DNA from: Mesorhizobium sp.
GTDB taxonomy: Bacteria; Pseudomonadota; Alphaproteobacteria; Rhizobiales; Rhizobiaceae
NCBI GenBank assembly: GCA_027492275.1
Contig: JAPUFC010000097.1
Coordinates: forward strand, 94,720 to 158,719
DNA length: 64,000 bases
Direction of reading: 5' to 3'
In this document: piece by piece, positions 53,294 through 64,000 of the stretch
Layout of the letters: every line of letters starts with the position of its first letter
Numbering within the stretch: position 1 is the first letter of the stretch
The notes under the pieces: model-generated
The model's database searches: none
What the model saw: the letters and a program-made list of their open reading frames with translations, nothing else
What the model was told of the DNA's origin: nothing
Translations under genes and position numbers: made by a program

Positions 53294-53321
53294 CGGTGAC
53301 GGAGATCGATCGCATGCTCGG

Positions 53322-53349
53322 TTTTCTCGCCGTGGGGACAACGAGAAAA
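53322..53349. promoter_or_regulatory. Inverted repeat in the bamA leader
   Basis: TTTTCTCG and CGAGAAAA are exact inverted copies around 12 bases; the right arm abuts the ribosome binding region AGGTAAA. It could form an RNA hairpin that controls bamA translation. Confidence 0.4.
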
Positions 53350-53363
53350 GGTAAATACGCCCT

Positions 53364-55721
53364 ATGAAGGCAACTTCAGGTTTTGTCAGCGCCGTTTCCG
53401 CGGTCGCGCTTTCCGCGGCTCTGGTTGTGTCCGGCGCTACCGTTGTCCAGCTCGCGGGCGTGTCGGTGGCCGAGGCCGCCGTGGTGTCCTCCATCGACGT
53501 GCGTGGAAACCGGCGCGTCGACGCGCAGACCGTTCGCGGCTATGTGACCATAAAGCCCGGCGCCAACTTCTCCGCCTCCGACATCGACGAATCGGTGAAG
53601 CGCCTGTTCGGCACCGGCCTGTTCTCCGACGTCAGCATCAATCAGGTCGGCCGCACGCTGGTCGTGCAGGTCGCCGAGTACCAGGTCGTCAACCAGGTCA
53701 TCTTCCAGGGCAACAAGAAGCAGAAGGATTCCCAGCTCGCGGGCATCGTGCAGCTCAAGCCGCGCAGCACCTTCTCGCCCGACCAGATGGAAAACGACGC
53801 GCAGGCGATCCGCGATTCCTACAGCCGCATCGGCCGCGACGACGCGGTGGTGAACGCGCGCACGATGGAGCTCGGCGACAACCGCGTGAACGTGATCTTC
53901 GAGATCCAGGAAGGCGGGCGCACCAAGATCGCGGCGATCAATTTCGTCGGCAACAGCGCCATCAGCGACCGGCGGCTGAAGAGCGTGATCTCCACCAAGC
54001 GCTCCAACATCCTGTCGCTGTTCATGCGCGACGACATCTACGACGAGAACCGCCTGCGCGCCGACGAGGAGGCGCTGCGCCGCTATTACTACAATCACGG
54101 CTATGCGGATTTCGAGGTCGTTTCCTCCAACGCCGAGCTGAACGAGGCCGAGAACGCGTACACCATCACCTTCACCATCAACGAGGGCGAGAAGTACAAG
54201 ATCGGCGACGTCAGCGTCGACAGCTCCATCCCCGATATCGACGGCGCTTCGCTGATGCCGCTGGTCGAGACCTCGCCCGGCGAGACCTACAGCGCCAAGG
54301 AGGTCGAGGACACGATCATCGCGCTGACGGAGCGCGTGGCGGGCAACGGCTACGCCTTCGCGCAGGTGACGCCGCGCGGCGACCGCAATTTCGAGACCCG
54401 CACGATCTCCATCGTCTACACGATCGACCAGGGCGCCAAGACCTACATCGAGCGCATCGAGATCCGCGGCAACACCCGCACGCGCGACTTCGTGATCCGT
54501 CGTGAGTTCGACCTGAGCGAGGGCGACGCCTTCAACCAGGTTCTGGTCCAGCGCGCCAAGCGGCGGCTCGAAGCCCTCGATTTCTTCGAGCGCGTCGAGG
54601 TGTCGACCTCTCCGGGCTCGCAGCCCGACCAGGTGGTGCTGGTGGTCGACGTGGTGGACAAGTCGACGGGCGAGTTCGCGGTCGGAGCCGGATACTCGAC
54701 GGGCGGCTCGAACGCCGGTCCGGTCATCGAAGGTTCCATCACTGAGCGCAATTTCCTCGGCCGCGGCCAGTTCATCCGCTTCTCGGCCGGCGGCGGCAAG
54801 AATTCGCGCGACTACATGCTGTCCTTCACCGAGCCCTATTTCCTCGGGCGGCGCATATCGGCCGGCTTCGACGTCTTCCGCACCTCGCGTCTCTATGACG
54901 ACTACTCCATCGTCGCGATGGGCGGCACGGTGCGCTTCGGCCTGCCGATCACCGAGACCCTCTCGTCGCAGATCGCCTACAACTTCTCTCGGGAAGAGTA
55001 CGCGCTGCGCAATTCCTGCGATGACGGCAACGGCAATCCGACCTGCGACATCTCGCCGGCGATCGTGAATGGCATTGCCACCAGCCCGTGGATCAAGTCC
55101 TCCGTGTCCGCGGCGCTGACCTACGACACGATCGACGACAAGAAGAGCCCGCACAACGGCATCTTCGCCAATGTGACGACCGAGGTGGCGGGTCTTGGCG
55201 GCGACGCCCAGTGGGTGAAGCTGACCGCGCGCGGAACCTATTACCAGACGCTTTCCGAGGAGATGGACATCGTCGGCATGGTCAGTCTTGGCGGCGGGCA
55301 TATCGCCGGCTTCGGCAAGGACCTGCGCGTGTTCGACTACTTCTCGAGCAACGAGCGCATGATCCGCGGCTTCGAGTATGGCGGCATCGGCCCGGCCGAC
55401 GTTCTGGCCAATGGCGACGTCAATCATCTCGGCGGGTCGAGCTATCTGAATGCCACGGCCGAGGCGCAGTTCCCGCTTCCGCTGATCGCCGAGAATTTCG
55501 GCCTGCGCGGCGCGGTGTTCGCCGATGCCGCGACCCTGTTCGGCAACAAGCTGGCGCAGGCGGACGCGTCGACCTCGATGAAGTGGCGCGCTTCCGTCGG
55601 CGCGGGCCTCATCTGGGACTCGCCCTTCGGCCCGCTGCGCGTCGACTACGCGGTGCCGCTCCTCAAGGAGAAGACGGACGAAGTGCAGGAATTCAATTTC
55701 GGCATTTCGACCCGCTTCTGA
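53364..55721 (+). CDS. bamA: Outer membrane protein assembly factor BamA
   Basis: BamA inserts beta-barrel proteins into the outer membrane. The 785-residue product has a signal peptide (cleavage near AEA, about residue 38), five POTRA domains (first at SSIDVRGNRRVDAQTVRGYV) to about residue 430, and a 16-strand barrel ending in FNFGISTRF with a C-terminal Phe. The conserved barrel motif GGIGPADVLANGDVNHLGGS region, with MIRGFEYGGIGP, matches the family's (V/I)RGF loop. It starts the bamA-lpxD-fabZ-lpxA-lpxI-lpxB group. Confidence 0.97.
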   Translation: MKATSGFVSAVSAVALSAALVVSGATVVQLAGVSVAEAAVVSSIDVRGNRRVDAQTVRGYVTIKPGANFSASDIDESVKRLFGTGLFSDVSINQVGRTLVVQVAEYQVVNQVIFQGNKKQKDSQLAGIVQLKPRSTFSPDQMENDAQAIRDSYSRIGRDDAVVNARTMELGDNRVNVIFEIQEGGRTKIAAINFVGNSAISDRRLKSVISTKRSNILSLFMRDDIYDENRLRADEEALRRYYYNHGYADFEVVSSNAELNEAENAYTITFTINEGEKYKIGDVSVDSSIPDIDGASLMPLVETSPGETYSAKEVEDTIIALTERVAGNGYAFAQVTPRGDRNFETRTISIVYTIDQGAKTYIERIEIRGNTRTRDFVIRREFDLSEGDAFNQVLVQRAKRRLEALDFFERVEVSTSPGSQPDQVVLVVDVVDKSTGEFAVGAGYSTGGSNAGPVIEGSITERNFLGRGQFIRFSAGGGKNSRDYMLSFTEPYFLGRRISAGFDVFRTSRLYDDYSIVAMGGTVRFGLPITETLSSQIAYNFSREEYALRNSCDDGNGNPTCDISPAIVNGIATSPWIKSSVSAALTYDTIDDKKSPHNGIFANVTTEVAGLGGDAQWVKLTARGTYYQTLSEEMDIVGMVSLGGGHIAGFGKDLRVFDYFSSNERMIRGFEYGGIGPADVLANGDVNHLGGSSYLNATAEAQFPLPLIAENFGLRGAVFADAATLFGNKLAQADASTSMKWRASVGAGLIWDSPFGPLRVDYAVPLLKEKTDEVQEFNFGISTRF

Positions 55722-55739
55722 GCTTGAGCGGAAGCCCGA

Positions 55740-55770
55740 GCGGCGGCTTTCCGGGCCGCCGCCTTTCCTT
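55740..55770 (+). other. GC-rich hairpin between bamA and lpxD
   Basis: GCGGCGGC and GCCGCCGC form an eight-base stem with a seven-base loop, followed by CTTTCCTT. It lies 18 bases after the bamA stop and could reduce readthrough to the lpx genes. Confidence 0.5.
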
Positions 55771-55784
55771 GGATGACATCCTGA

Positions 55785-56834
55785 ATGTCTGACCCGGTCT
55801 TCTTCGTGCCGTCTCGGCGCTTCACCGCCGCCGAGATCGCGGCCTTGACCGGAGCCGTGCTGACCAATCCCGACAAGGCGGATGTCGAGATCGACGGCAT
55901 CGCGTCGGCGGCGGACGGCGGCGAGGGCAAGCTGGTCTTCGTGGAAGGACGCCGCAACGCCGCGCTTGCCGAAGAGGCGCGGGCGGCGGCCATCCTGTGC
56001 AGCGAGGATCTCGCGTCCCGCGCCGATCCCGCGATGGCCATCCTCGTCACATCCAGGCCGCAGGCCGCCTTCGCCAAGGTGGGCAGGTCGCTTTTCCGCG
56101 GATCGGCGCCCGGCGCGCAGACGGCGGAGACCGGCATCTCGCCCCTTGCAAGGGTCGATCCGTCGGCGCGCGTCGAGCCGGGCGCGATCATCGAGGCCGG
56201 CGCCGTCGTCGGGCCGCGCGCGGCGGTCGGAACGGGCACCGTGATCGCCTCCAATGCGGTGATCGGCCCCTCCTGCCAGATCGGGCGCGACGGCTATGTC
56301 GGCGCCAACGCCAGCATCGAATGCGCGCTGATCGGCGACCGCGTGGTCATTCATGCCGGCGCGGTGATCGGCCGCGCCGGTTTCGGCTTCGTGCCGGGCC
56401 CCAACGGGCCGGAGCGCGTTCCTCAGATCGGCCGCGTCATCATCCAGAACGACGTCGAGATCGGCGCCAACACCACCGTGGACCGTGGCGCGCTGGCCGA
56501 CACGGTGATCGGCGAGGCGACGAAAATCGACAATCTCGTGCAGATCGCGCACAATGTGCGCATCGGCCGCGGCTGCCTCATCGCCGGTCATTGCGGGCTT
56601 TCCGGTTCCGTGACGCTGGGCGACCAGGTGATGCTCGGCGGGCGGGTCGGCATCGCCGATCACATCACGGTCGGCTCGCGCGTGCAGATCGCCGCCGCCG
56701 CCGGCGTCATGAACGACATTCCGGACGGCCAGCGCTGGGCCGGCGCGCCGGCCATGCCGATCCGCGACTTCTTCCGGCAGGTGGCGGCGGTGCAGGGGCT
56801 CGCCCGCAAACACAAGGATGCGAACGATGGCTGA
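55785..56834 (+). CDS. lpxD: UDP-3-O-(3-hydroxymyristoyl)glucosamine N-acyltransferase
   Basis: LpxD adds the second acyl chain in lipid A synthesis. The 349-residue product has an N-terminal uridine-binding domain and a left-handed beta helix of hexapeptide repeats ([31 protein letters not shown]) with the catalytic His expected in the AHNVRIG or GRAGFGFV region. Its 3' end overlaps the fabZ start by eight bases. Confidence 0.96.
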   Translation: MSDPVFFVPSRRFTAAEIAALTGAVLTNPDKADVEIDGIASAADGGEGKLVFVEGRRNAALAEEARAAAILCSEDLASRADPAMAILVTSRPQAAFAKVGRSLFRGSAPGAQTAETGISPLARVDPSARVEPGAIIEAGAVVGPRAAVGTGTVIASNAVIGPSCQIGRDGYVGANASIECALIGDRVVIHAGAVIGRAGFGFVPGPNGPERVPQIGRVIIQNDVEIGANTTVDRGALADTVIGEATKIDNLVQIAHNVRIGRGCLIAGHCGLSGSVTLGDQVMLGGRVGIADHITVGSRVQIAAAAGVMNDIPDGQRWAGAPAMPIRDFFRQVAAVQGLARKHKDANDG

Positions 56835-57297
56835 TGCCGCAGGCGAGGTTCTCGAATCGATCGACATCCTCGAGATCATGCGGCTCCTGCCGCATCGCTA
56901 TCCCTTCCTGCTGATCGACCGCATCGTCGCCATCAGGGGCGACGAGCAGGCGGTCGGCATCAAGAACGTGACGATGAACGAGCCGCATTTCACCGGCCAT
57001 TTTCCCGGCCAGCCGGTCATGCCGGGCGTGCTCATCATCGAGGCCATGGCGCAGACGGCCGGCGCCATCTGCATCCGCCGGAAGAAGGGCGACTCGCCCT
57101 CGCTGGTCTATTTCATGACCATCGACAACGCCAAGTTCCGCAAACCGGTCGTGCCGGGAGACAGGCTGGAGCTGCACGTGCGCAAAACCAAGAACAGGGG
57201 CAACATCTGGCGCTTCGCCTGCCATGCGGAGGTGGACGGCGCCAAGGTCGCCGAGGCGGAGATTTCCGCCATGCTGGCGGCGCCCGGCGCGGACTGA
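56827..57297 (+). CDS. fabZ: 3-hydroxyacyl-ACP dehydratase FabZ
   Basis: FabZ removes water from 3-hydroxyacyl-ACP in fatty acid elongation and competes with lipid A synthesis for the C14 intermediate. The 156-residue hotdog-fold protein has [14 protein letters not shown], the catalytic His in [16 protein letters not shown] and the Glu in [11 protein letters not shown]. The ATG at 56827 overlaps lpxD. lpxA follows nine bases later. Confidence 0.97.
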   Translation: MADAAGEVLESIDILEIMRLLPHRYPFLLIDRIVAIRGDEQAVGIKNVTMNEPHFTGHFPGQPVMPGVLIIEAMAQTAGAICIRRKKGDSPSLVYFMTIDNAKFRKPVVPGDRLELHVRKTKNRGNIWRFACHAEVDGAKVAEAEISAMLAAPGAD

Positions 57298-57306
57298 CCC
57301 GGCACC

Positions 57307-58131
57307 ATGGCGGAGACGAAGGTCCATCCGACGGCGATCGTGGAGCCGGGCGCGGCGCTCGGCGAGGGCGTCAGCATCGGCCCGTTCTGCCATGTCGGCG
57401 CGCAAGCCGTCCTGCACGACCGCGTCAGCCTGGCCGGCCATGTGTCGATCATGGGCGCGACGACGCTGGGCGAGGGCTGCACCGTCTATCCGATGGCCGT
57501 TCTCGGCGCGCCGCCGCAGAACACCAAGCACAAGGGCGGGCGCACCACGCTGGAGGTGGGCCGCAACTGCACCATCCGCGAAGGCGTGACGATGCATCTT
57601 GGCACCGACACCAGCCGTGGCCGCACCACCGTCGGCGACAACGGCAATTTCCTGGCCTACACCCACATCGCGCATGACTGCGCGGTCGGCAACAATGTTA
57701 CAATGGCGAATGTCGCGACGCTGGGCGGACATGTCGTGGTGGACGATTTCGTCACGCTGGGCGGGCTCTGCGCCGTCCACCAGTTCTGCCACATCGGCCA
57801 CCACGCCTTCGTCGGCGGCGGCGTCATGGTGCGGGGCAGCGTGATTCCCTACGGCATGATGGGTCCGGGAGGCCATCTGCAGGGCCTGAATCTCGTCGGG
57901 CTGAAGCGTTCCGGTCTGCCGCGCGCCAGCATCCACGAATTGCGGCGGGCCTACCGGCTGATCTTCGACAGGTCGCGGACCGTGGCCGAAAATCTCGCGC
58001 TCGCGGACGCGCAGTTCGCCGGCTCGGCCGTCGTCGCCGACATCATCGGCTTCATCCGCGCCGACGGCCATCGCCATCTTGCCGTGCCGGCGCTGTCCAG
58101 CGGCGGCGGAACCGATGACGACGAGCGCTGA
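57307..58131 (+). CDS. lpxA: Acyl-[ACP]-UDP-N-acetylglucosamine O-acyltransferase
   Basis: LpxA catalyses the first step of lipid A synthesis. The 274-residue product has hexapeptide repeats over the first 190 residues and the catalytic region YTHIAHDCAVGNNV with the family His. A helical C-terminal domain follows (LKRSGLPRASIHELRRAYRL). The lpxI start overlaps its end by 17 bases. Confidence 0.97.
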   Translation: MAETKVHPTAIVEPGAALGEGVSIGPFCHVGAQAVLHDRVSLAGHVSIMGATTLGEGCTVYPMAVLGAPPQNTKHKGGRTTLEVGRNCTIREGVTMHLGTDTSRGRTTVGDNGNFLAYTHIAHDCAVGNNVTMANVATLGGHVVVDDFVTLGGLCAVHQFCHIGHHAFVGGGVMVRGSVIPYGMMGPGGHLQGLNLVGLKRSGLPRASIHELRRAYRLIFDRSRTVAENLALADAQFAGSAVVADIIGFIRADGHRHLAVPALSSGGGTDDDER

Positions 58132-59005
58132 GCGCCAACGCGTCTCGCTCGGCCCCGGCGACCGCGTCGCCGTCATAGCGGGCAGCGGCCGGTTGCCGGT
58201 CGACGTCGCCTCCGGTCTGGAAACGCTCGGCCAGAAGCCGTTCGTCGTCCTGCTGGACGGGGAGGCGGACGGCCCCGAACTGGCGGGCTACGAAACCGCG
58301 CGAATCCCGCTGGAGAATTTCGCCGCCATCCTGCCCGTCCTCAAGGAGCGCGGCGTCACTCACGTCGTCATGGCGGGCGGCATCGCGCGGCGGCCGGAGC
58401 TGCGCCGCCTGCGGCCGAGCTGGGCGCTTCTGACCATCCTGCCCCAGGTGATGCGCGCGCTTCGCGCCGGCGACGACGGCCTGCTCGCCAAGGCGGTGCG
58501 CATCCTGGAAGGCCGCGGGCTCACGGTGCTGGGCGCGCATGAGGTGGTGCCGGACCTGCTGGCGCAGGAGGGCCGGATCGGCACGCTCGATCCCTTGCCG
58601 GCCGACCGCCGCGACCTGGACGCCGCCTTCGCGGCCGCGCATGCCATCGGCGCGCTGGACATCGGGCAGGCGGCGGTGGCCGTGGGCGGACGCGTGGTGG
58701 CGCTCGAAGGCATAGAGGGCACGGACGACATGCTGGCCCGCGTCGGGAGCCTGCGGTCGCACGGCCGCATCGCCGGCGTCAAACGCGGCGTGCTGGTCAA
58801 ATGCGCCAAGCCGAACCAGGAATTGCGCGCCGACCTTCCGGCGATCGGCCCGGCCACCGTGCTCGGCGCGCATGCGGCGGGGCTGGCCGGGATCGGCGTG
58901 GAGGCCGGCCGCTCGCTCGTCCTCGACCAGATGGAGGTCGTCCGGCAGGCCGATGCGCTCGGCCTGTTCGTCGTCGGCCTGCCGCCGCGGGGAGGTGCGG
59001 GATGA
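58115..59005 (+). CDS. lpxI: UDP-2,3-diacylglucosamine pyrophosphatase LpxI (DUF1009)
   Basis: LpxI hydrolyses UDP-2,3-diacylglucosamine, replacing LpxH in alphaproteobacteria. The 296-residue product has RVAVIAGSGRLPVDVA, HVVMAGGIARRPELRRLRP, and the C-terminal LEGIEGTDDMLARV with acidic residues proposed to be catalytic. The ATG at 58115 is chosen from family starts; it overlaps lpxA. The ATG of lpxB overlaps its stop. Confidence 0.95.
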   Translation: MTTSAERQRVSLGPGDRVAVIAGSGRLPVDVASGLETLGQKPFVVLLDGEADGPELAGYETARIPLENFAAILPVLKERGVTHVVMAGGIARRPELRRLRPSWALLTILPQVMRALRAGDDGLLAKAVRILEGRGLTVLGAHEVVPDLLAQEGRIGTLDPLPADRRDLDAAFAAAHAIGALDIGQAAVAVGGRVVALEGIEGTDDMLARVGSLRSHGRIAGVKRGVLVKCAKPNQELRADLPAIGPATVLGAHAAGLAGIGVEAGRSLVLDQMEVVRQADALGLFVVGLPPRGGAG

Positions 59006-60177
59006 ACGCGCCCCGCCCGATCCGGCTGGCCGTGGTGGCGGGCGAGGAGTCCGGCGACCTGCTCGGCGCCGACGTGGTCGACGCGCTTCGCCGCGCCGGC
59101 CATGAGGTGACGCTGGCCGGTGTCGGCGGCAGGCATCTGGAGGCGCGCGGCCTCGCCCCGCTTTTCGACGCGGACGAGATTGCGCTGATGGGGTTGACGC
59201 AGGTCGCGCTCGGCCTGCCGCGCCTGATCCGCCGCATCGGCCAGACGGCGCGCGCAGTCGTCGAGGCCAGGCCTGACTGCCTGCTGACCATCGACACGCC
59301 GGATTTCAGCCTGCGCGTGGCCAGGAAGGTGAGGGTGTCCGCGCCCGCCATTCCGACCGTCCACTATGTCAGCCCGAGCGTGTGGGCGTGGCGGCCGGGT
59401 CGCGCGGCGGCCATGCGCGCCTATGTCGATCGTCTGCTATGCGTGCTGCCCTTCGAGCCGGCCATGCTGGAAAAGCTCGGCGGCCCGCCCTCGACCTATG
59501 TCGGTCACCGGCTGACGGCCGAGCCGGGCCTGATGGCGGCGGCCGCGACGCAATCCGCCAAGGGCGCGCTGAACGGGAAGGCGGAAAGGACGCTGCTCGT
59601 TCTGCCGGGCTCGCGCCGCAGCGAGGTGTCGGCGCTGCTCGGGCCCTTCGGCGAGACGGTGCGGATCCTGGCGGAGAGGGGCTTTAGGCCGGACATCCTG
59701 CTGCCGACGCTGCCGCGCCTCGCCGGTCCGGTAAGGACGGCGGTCGCGGGCTGGGCGATCCAGCCGCGCGTCACCACCGGCGCGGAGGAGAAATGGCAGG
59801 CTTTCGCGCGGGCGGACGCCGCGCTGATCGCGTCGGGAACGGTGTCGCTGGAACTGGCGCTGGCGGGCGTCCCGATGCTGTCCTGCTACAGGCTGGACCC
59901 GCTGATGCGGATGGCGCAGGGGCTGGTGACCGTATGGTCGGCGCTGTTGCCCAACCTCATTGCCGACAGGCCGGTCGCGCCGGAATACTACAACCAGTTC
60001 GTCCGCCCCGACATGCTGGCCCGCGCGCTGGAGGCGCTGCTGGCCGACACGCCGATGCGCGACTGGCAAAAGCAAGGGCTGGCCGAGGTGGCCCGCCGCA
60101 TGCGCACGGAAAGGCCGCCGGGCGAGACGGCGGCGGATATCCTGCTCGACCTGCTGGACAAGGGGCGGGCGAGGTGA
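59002..60177 (+). CDS. lpxB: Lipid-A-disaccharide synthase
   Basis: LpxB, a GT19 glycosyltransferase, joins lipid X with UDP-diacylglucosamine. The 391-residue product has RLAVVAGEESGDLLGADVV, VGGRHLEARGL, HYVSPSVWAWRPGRAAAM and ASGTVSLELALAGVPMLSCY (partly quoted), all typical. The ATG at 59002 overlaps lpxI as ATGA. It is the last gene of the cluster; a bidirectional terminator follows. Confidence 0.97.
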   Translation: MNAPRPIRLAVVAGEESGDLLGADVVDALRRAGHEVTLAGVGGRHLEARGLAPLFDADEIALMGLTQVALGLPRLIRRIGQTARAVVEARPDCLLTIDTPDFSLRVARKVRVSAPAIPTVHYVSPSVWAWRPGRAAAMRAYVDRLLCVLPFEPAMLEKLGGPPSTYVGHRLTAEPGLMAAAATQSAKGALNGKAERTLLVLPGSRRSEVSALLGPFGETVRILAERGFRPDILLPTLPRLAGPVRTAVAGWAIQPRVTTGAEEKWQAFARADAALIASGTVSLELALAGVPMLSCYRLDPLMRMAQGLVTVWSALLPNLIADRPVAPEYYNQFVRPDMLARALEALLADTPMRDWQKQGLAEVARRMRTERPPGETAADILLDLLDKGRAR

Positions 60178-60190
60178 CAGCCCAAATGAA

Positions 60191-60213
60191 AAGGCGGCCC
60201 GAAAGGCCGCCTT
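60191..60213. terminator. Bidirectional terminator between lpxB and gltA
   Basis: AAGGCGGCC and GGCCGCCTT make a perfect nine-base stem around CGAAA between two convergent genes. Its ends are TT on one strand and AA on the other, so it can serve both. Confidence 0.75.
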
Positions 60214-60235
60214 CGTTGCATGGCCCGGCGTCCGG

Positions 60236-61525
<1,290 letters not shown>

Positions 61526-61695
61526 CACAAACTCCCTTATCTGGCTGGCGACGATCTACCGATACAGGCGGCGCATGTCGAACCCGTGAAAGGTCCAAAT
61601 CGCGCTGTTTCGGTCTGGAATTCACTGCTCGCCCCCGACTCTATGTTGCACTGCACGGGGATGGTTTCAATTCAAAAAATGACAGTGTTGTTGTC

Positions 61696-63120
61696 CTAAT
61701 CGATTTGATCGGCGATGCGCGCCAGGCTTTCGTCGCGCCCCAGAACGGCAAGAACGTCGAACACGCCGGGCGACGTGGAACGGCCGGTCAATGCCGCCCT
61801 GAGCGGCTGCGCCACCGCGCCGAGCTTGAGGTTTTCGCGCGCGACGAGGTCGCGGATCGCGGCTTCGGCGGACGCCGCCGTCCAGTCGCCGCCGACCGCC
61901 GCGAGCGCGGCATGCGCCTTGGCCAGGATCGCCTTGTGCCCGCCGCCGAGCAGGGCGGCGGCCTTCTCGTCCGGTTGCAGCGGCCGTTCGGCGAACAGGA
62001 AGCCGGCGCTGTCGGCGAGTTCCACCAGCGTCTTGGCGCGCTCCTTGAGGCCGGGCATGGCGGCCAGAAGCTGCGCCCTGCGCCGGTCGTCCAGCCTGGC
62101 CGCGATCTCAGGGCCGCCGGGGAGATAGGGCAGCGTGTCGATCAGCGCCGTCGTCAATTCAGCATCGTCCATGCGACGCATGTGCAGGCCGTTCAGCGCT
62201 TCGAGCTTGGCGAAGTCGAAGCGCGCCGCGCCCTTGTTCACGTCGACGATGTCGAACCATTCGACCATCTGCTCGATGCTCATCACCTCGTCGTCGCCGT
62301 GGCTCCAGCCCAGCCGCGCCAGGTAGTTCAGCAGCGCCTTCGGCAGGTAGCCCATGGCGCGGTAGGCCTCGACGCCGAGCGCGCCATGGCGCTTGGAAAG
62401 CTTCGCCCCGTCGGCGCCGTGGATCAGGGGGATGTGCGACATCGCCGGGACGTCCCAGTCCATCGCCTTGTAGATGACGGTCTGGCGCGCCGCGTTGGTG
62501 AGATGGTCGTCGCCGCGGATGATGTGGGTGACGCCCATGTCGTGGTCGTCCACCACCACGGCATGCATGTAGGTCGGCACCCCGTCGGAACGCAGGATGA
62601 TGAAGTCGTCGAGATCCTTGTTGGGAAAGCGCACCTCGCCCTGCACGAGGTCGTGCACCACGGTCTCGCCCTCGCGCGGCGCCTTGATGCGGATGACGGG
62701 TTTCACGCCTGCCGGCGCCTCGGACGGGTCGCGGTCGCGCCAGCTTCCGTCATAGCGCGGCGGGCGGCCTTCGGCGCGCGCCTTCTCGCGCATCGCATTG
62801 AGCTCTTCGGGCGATTCGTAGGCGCGATAGGCTTGGCCGCGCCGCACCAGTTCTTCGGCCACTTCACGATGCCGCTCCGCGCGCGCGAATTGCGAGACCG
62901 GCTCGCCGTCCCAGGTGAGGCCCAGCCACGACATGCCGTCGAGAATGGCGGCCGTCGCCGCTTCGGTCGAGCGCTCGCGGTCCGTATCCTCGATGCGCAG
63001 CAGCATGACGCCGCCGGCATGCTTGGAATAGAGCCAGTTGAACAGCGCCGTGCGCGCGCCGCCGATGTGCAGATAGCCGGTGGGCGAGGGGGCGAAACGG
63101 GTGACGATCGTGTCGGGCAT
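61696..63120 (-). CDS. gltX: Glutamate--tRNA ligase
   Basis: GluRS charges tRNA with glutamate. The 474-residue class I synthetase has the HIGH motif as [13 protein letters not shown], the KMSKS loop as [11 protein letters not shown], and the anticodon domain in the C-terminal third. With gatC and gatA in the same genome it probably also charges tRNA(Gln), the non-discriminating mode usual in alphaproteobacteria. The ATG at 63120 marks the family start; longer upstream reading covers the divergent comEC gene. Confidence 0.96.
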   Translation of the reverse strand: MPDTIVTRFAPSPTGYLHIGGARTALFNWLYSKHAGGVMLLRIEDTDRERSTEAATAAILDGMSWLGLTWDGEPVSQFARAERHREVAEELVRRGQAYRAYESPEELNAMREKARAEGRPPRYDGSWRDRDPSEAPAGVKPVIRIKAPREGETVVHDLVQGEVRFPNKDLDDFIILRSDGVPTYMHAVVVDDHDMGVTHIIRGDDHLTNAARQTVIYKAMDWDVPAMSHIPLIHGADGAKLSKRHGALGVEAYRAMGYLPKALLNYLARLGWSHGDDEVMSIEQMVEWFDIVDVNKGAARFDFAKLEALNGLHMRRMDDAELTTALIDTLPYLPGGPEIAARLDDRRRAQLLAAMPGLKERAKTLVELADSAGFLFAERPLQPDEKAAALLGGGHKAILAKAHAALAAVGGDWTAASAEAAIRDLVARENLKLGAVAQPLRAALTGRSTSPGVFDVLAVLGRDESLARIADQID

Positions 63121-63207
63121 CGAGCCTCGGCTTTGGAATGGATGGGTGCTGGCGCGAAGTCGCCGGTGATGTAGCATAGAGGGCCTGCCGCGCAAGAGGC
63201 GGCGGCC

Positions 63208-64000
63208 ATGGGGATGGCGGTGGCGGAGCCGGGGCATCAGATCGAAGCAGGCGAACGCGCCCTGTTCGCGCGCGTCGACGGCCCGCCGCGCGACGGGCCG
63301 GCGCTCGCCGCCCGCGGCGTGACGCAGGAACTCCGGCTGGCTTTGGCAAACGGCCGGCTGCCAAAACAGCGCGCGTTGCAACCGTTGCCGCGCAAGCTGG
63401 GACGGGCCGCCGTCGCCGCCGCCGTCCTGGAATTCGAGCGCGGCCTCGCCTTCCTCCTTGCGCCGGTCGGCATGGGCATCGGCGCGATGTCCTATTTCTC
63501 GCTGGGCGAGGAGCCCGCCCTGCTGCCGCTCGTGGCCGGCGTGGCCTTGCTCGCACCGCTGTCGCTGGCGACCCGCTCGCGTCCGCTGCTCTGCCTCGCG
63601 CTGGCGGCGCTGCTGTTTTGCGTCCTTGGAGCCCTGTTCGCGAAGCTGGAGACGCTGCGGCGGAGCACGCCCATGCTGGGCGGCGAGATCTCCACCCTGC
63701 TGACCGCCGAGGTGGCCGGAATCGAGAGGCTGGCCAGCGGGCGCGTGCGCCTGACGCTCGACGTGCTGGACACCGCGCGGCCGCATCTGCGCTATGCGCC
63801 CGACCGCGTGCGCGTCACCGCCCGCCGGCTGCCCGACGGCGTGGCGCCCGGCGCGGTCGTTTCCGGGCTGGTGCGGCTGATGCCGCCATCGGGGCCCGTG
63901 CGGCCGGGAAGCTACGACTTTTCCTTCGAGAGTTTTTTCGACGGCGTCGGCGCAAGCGGCTTCTTCCTGCGCGATCCTGTCCTGGCGGACGCCCAGCCCG
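63208..64000 (+). CDS. ComEC/Rec2 family DNA-uptake membrane protein, N-terminal 264 residues
   Basis: The reading frame is open from an ATG at 63208 to the window edge. It contains about four hydrophobic segments at residues 94-160, then the soluble DUF4131-like domain ([39 protein letters not shown]). The latter motif is typical of ComEC in rhizobia. The competence and metallo-beta-lactamase-like domains would follow outside the window. With dprA at 21.7 kb it suggests DNA uptake capacity. Divergent from gltX across 87 bases. Confidence 0.88.
   Translation, partial: MGMAVAEPGHQIEAGERALFARVDGPPRDGPALAARGVTQELRLALANGRLPKQRALQPLPRKLGRAAVAAAVLEFERGLAFLLAPVGMGIGAMSYFSLGEEPALLPLVAGVALLAPLSLATRSRPLLCLALAALLFCVLGALFAKLETLRRSTPMLGGEISTLLTAEVAGIERLASGRVRLTLDVLDTARPHLRYAPDRVRVTARRLPDGVAPGAVVSGLVRLMPPSGPVRPGSYDFSFESFFDGVGASGFFLRDPVLADAQP

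Noticed and set aside
53376-56879. Open frame of 1167 codons antisense to bamA and lpxD
   Set aside because: Same reason: a GC-driven shadow frame with no domain and no ribosome binding site.

Overview
The window is high-GC chromosomal DNA from an alphaproteobacterium, most likely a member of the Rhizobiales close to Mesorhizobium or other Phyllobacteriaceae. The evidence is the divK-pleD pair, the unbroken rpsB-tsf-pyrH-frr-uppS-cdsA-rseP-bamA-lpxD-fabZ-lpxA-lpxI-lpxB cluster, an EipB-type DUF1849 protein, GatCAB-type amidation genes, promoters of the CTTGAC-N17-CTATAT type, and many rhizobial conserved families (DUF3572, DUF1489, DUF983, DUF482). No phage, insertion sequence, CRISPR array, rRNA or tRNA gene was seen. 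This is mostly housekeeping DNA, with a few small accessory items.

Layout. 0-4.5 kb (minus strand): gcvT-gcvH-gcvP for glycine cleavage behind a tandem glycine riboswitch, then two small genes (DUF188, DUF1345). 4.6-8.2 kb: dnaE. 8.2-11.2 kb (minus): a VapC/Phd-type toxin-antitoxin pair with a perfect palindrome at its start, then DUF3572, dinB and a RibD-like reductase. 11.4-13.2 kb: divK-pleD signalling. 13.2-13.7 kb: a gene-free stretch holding a rhizobial palindromic repeat. 13.7-21.3 kb (minus): topA-rnr-DUF983-NUDIX-MFS, then rpmG. 21.7-25.7 kb (minus): pyrB-pyrC'-plsY-dprA with four-base overlaps throughout; the dihydroorotase-like protein has lost its catalytic residues.

25.9-36.9 kb (mostly plus): an AidB-like acyl-CoA dehydrogenase, a small membrane protein behind a CtrA-like site, ruvX (minus), a UPF0173 hydrolase, a DUF922 metalloprotease candidate, gatC-gatA, a methyltransferase, a YdcF-like protein, a 42-residue membrane protein behind a duplicated ribosome binding site, sdaA, DUF1489, and a coupled VWA / membrane-anchored J-domain pair. 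The J domain closely resembles mitochondrial Tim14/Pam18. 37-45.9 kb: a SPOR-tailed D-Ala-D-Ala carboxypeptidase, a phasin with a PhaR-like operator in its promoter, clpS-clpA, azlC-azlD, a HIT protein, a FemAB-like protein and a glycerophosphodiesterase.

46-60.2 kb (plus): eipB, then the translation/envelope supercluster from rpsB to lpxB, which joins ribosome function, UMP kinase, undecaprenyl and CDP-diacylglycerol synthesis, site-2 proteolysis, outer-membrane protein assembly and lipid A synthesis. 60.2-64 kb: gltA and gltX (minus) and the start of a ComEC/Rec2 gene (plus) cut by the window edge. The gcvP gene is cut by the left edge. The best candidates for under-described biology are the VWA/J-domain pair, the possible leaderless promoters near 33.5-35.6 kb, the inactive PyrC' and the heptad inverted repeat at 43.8 kb.
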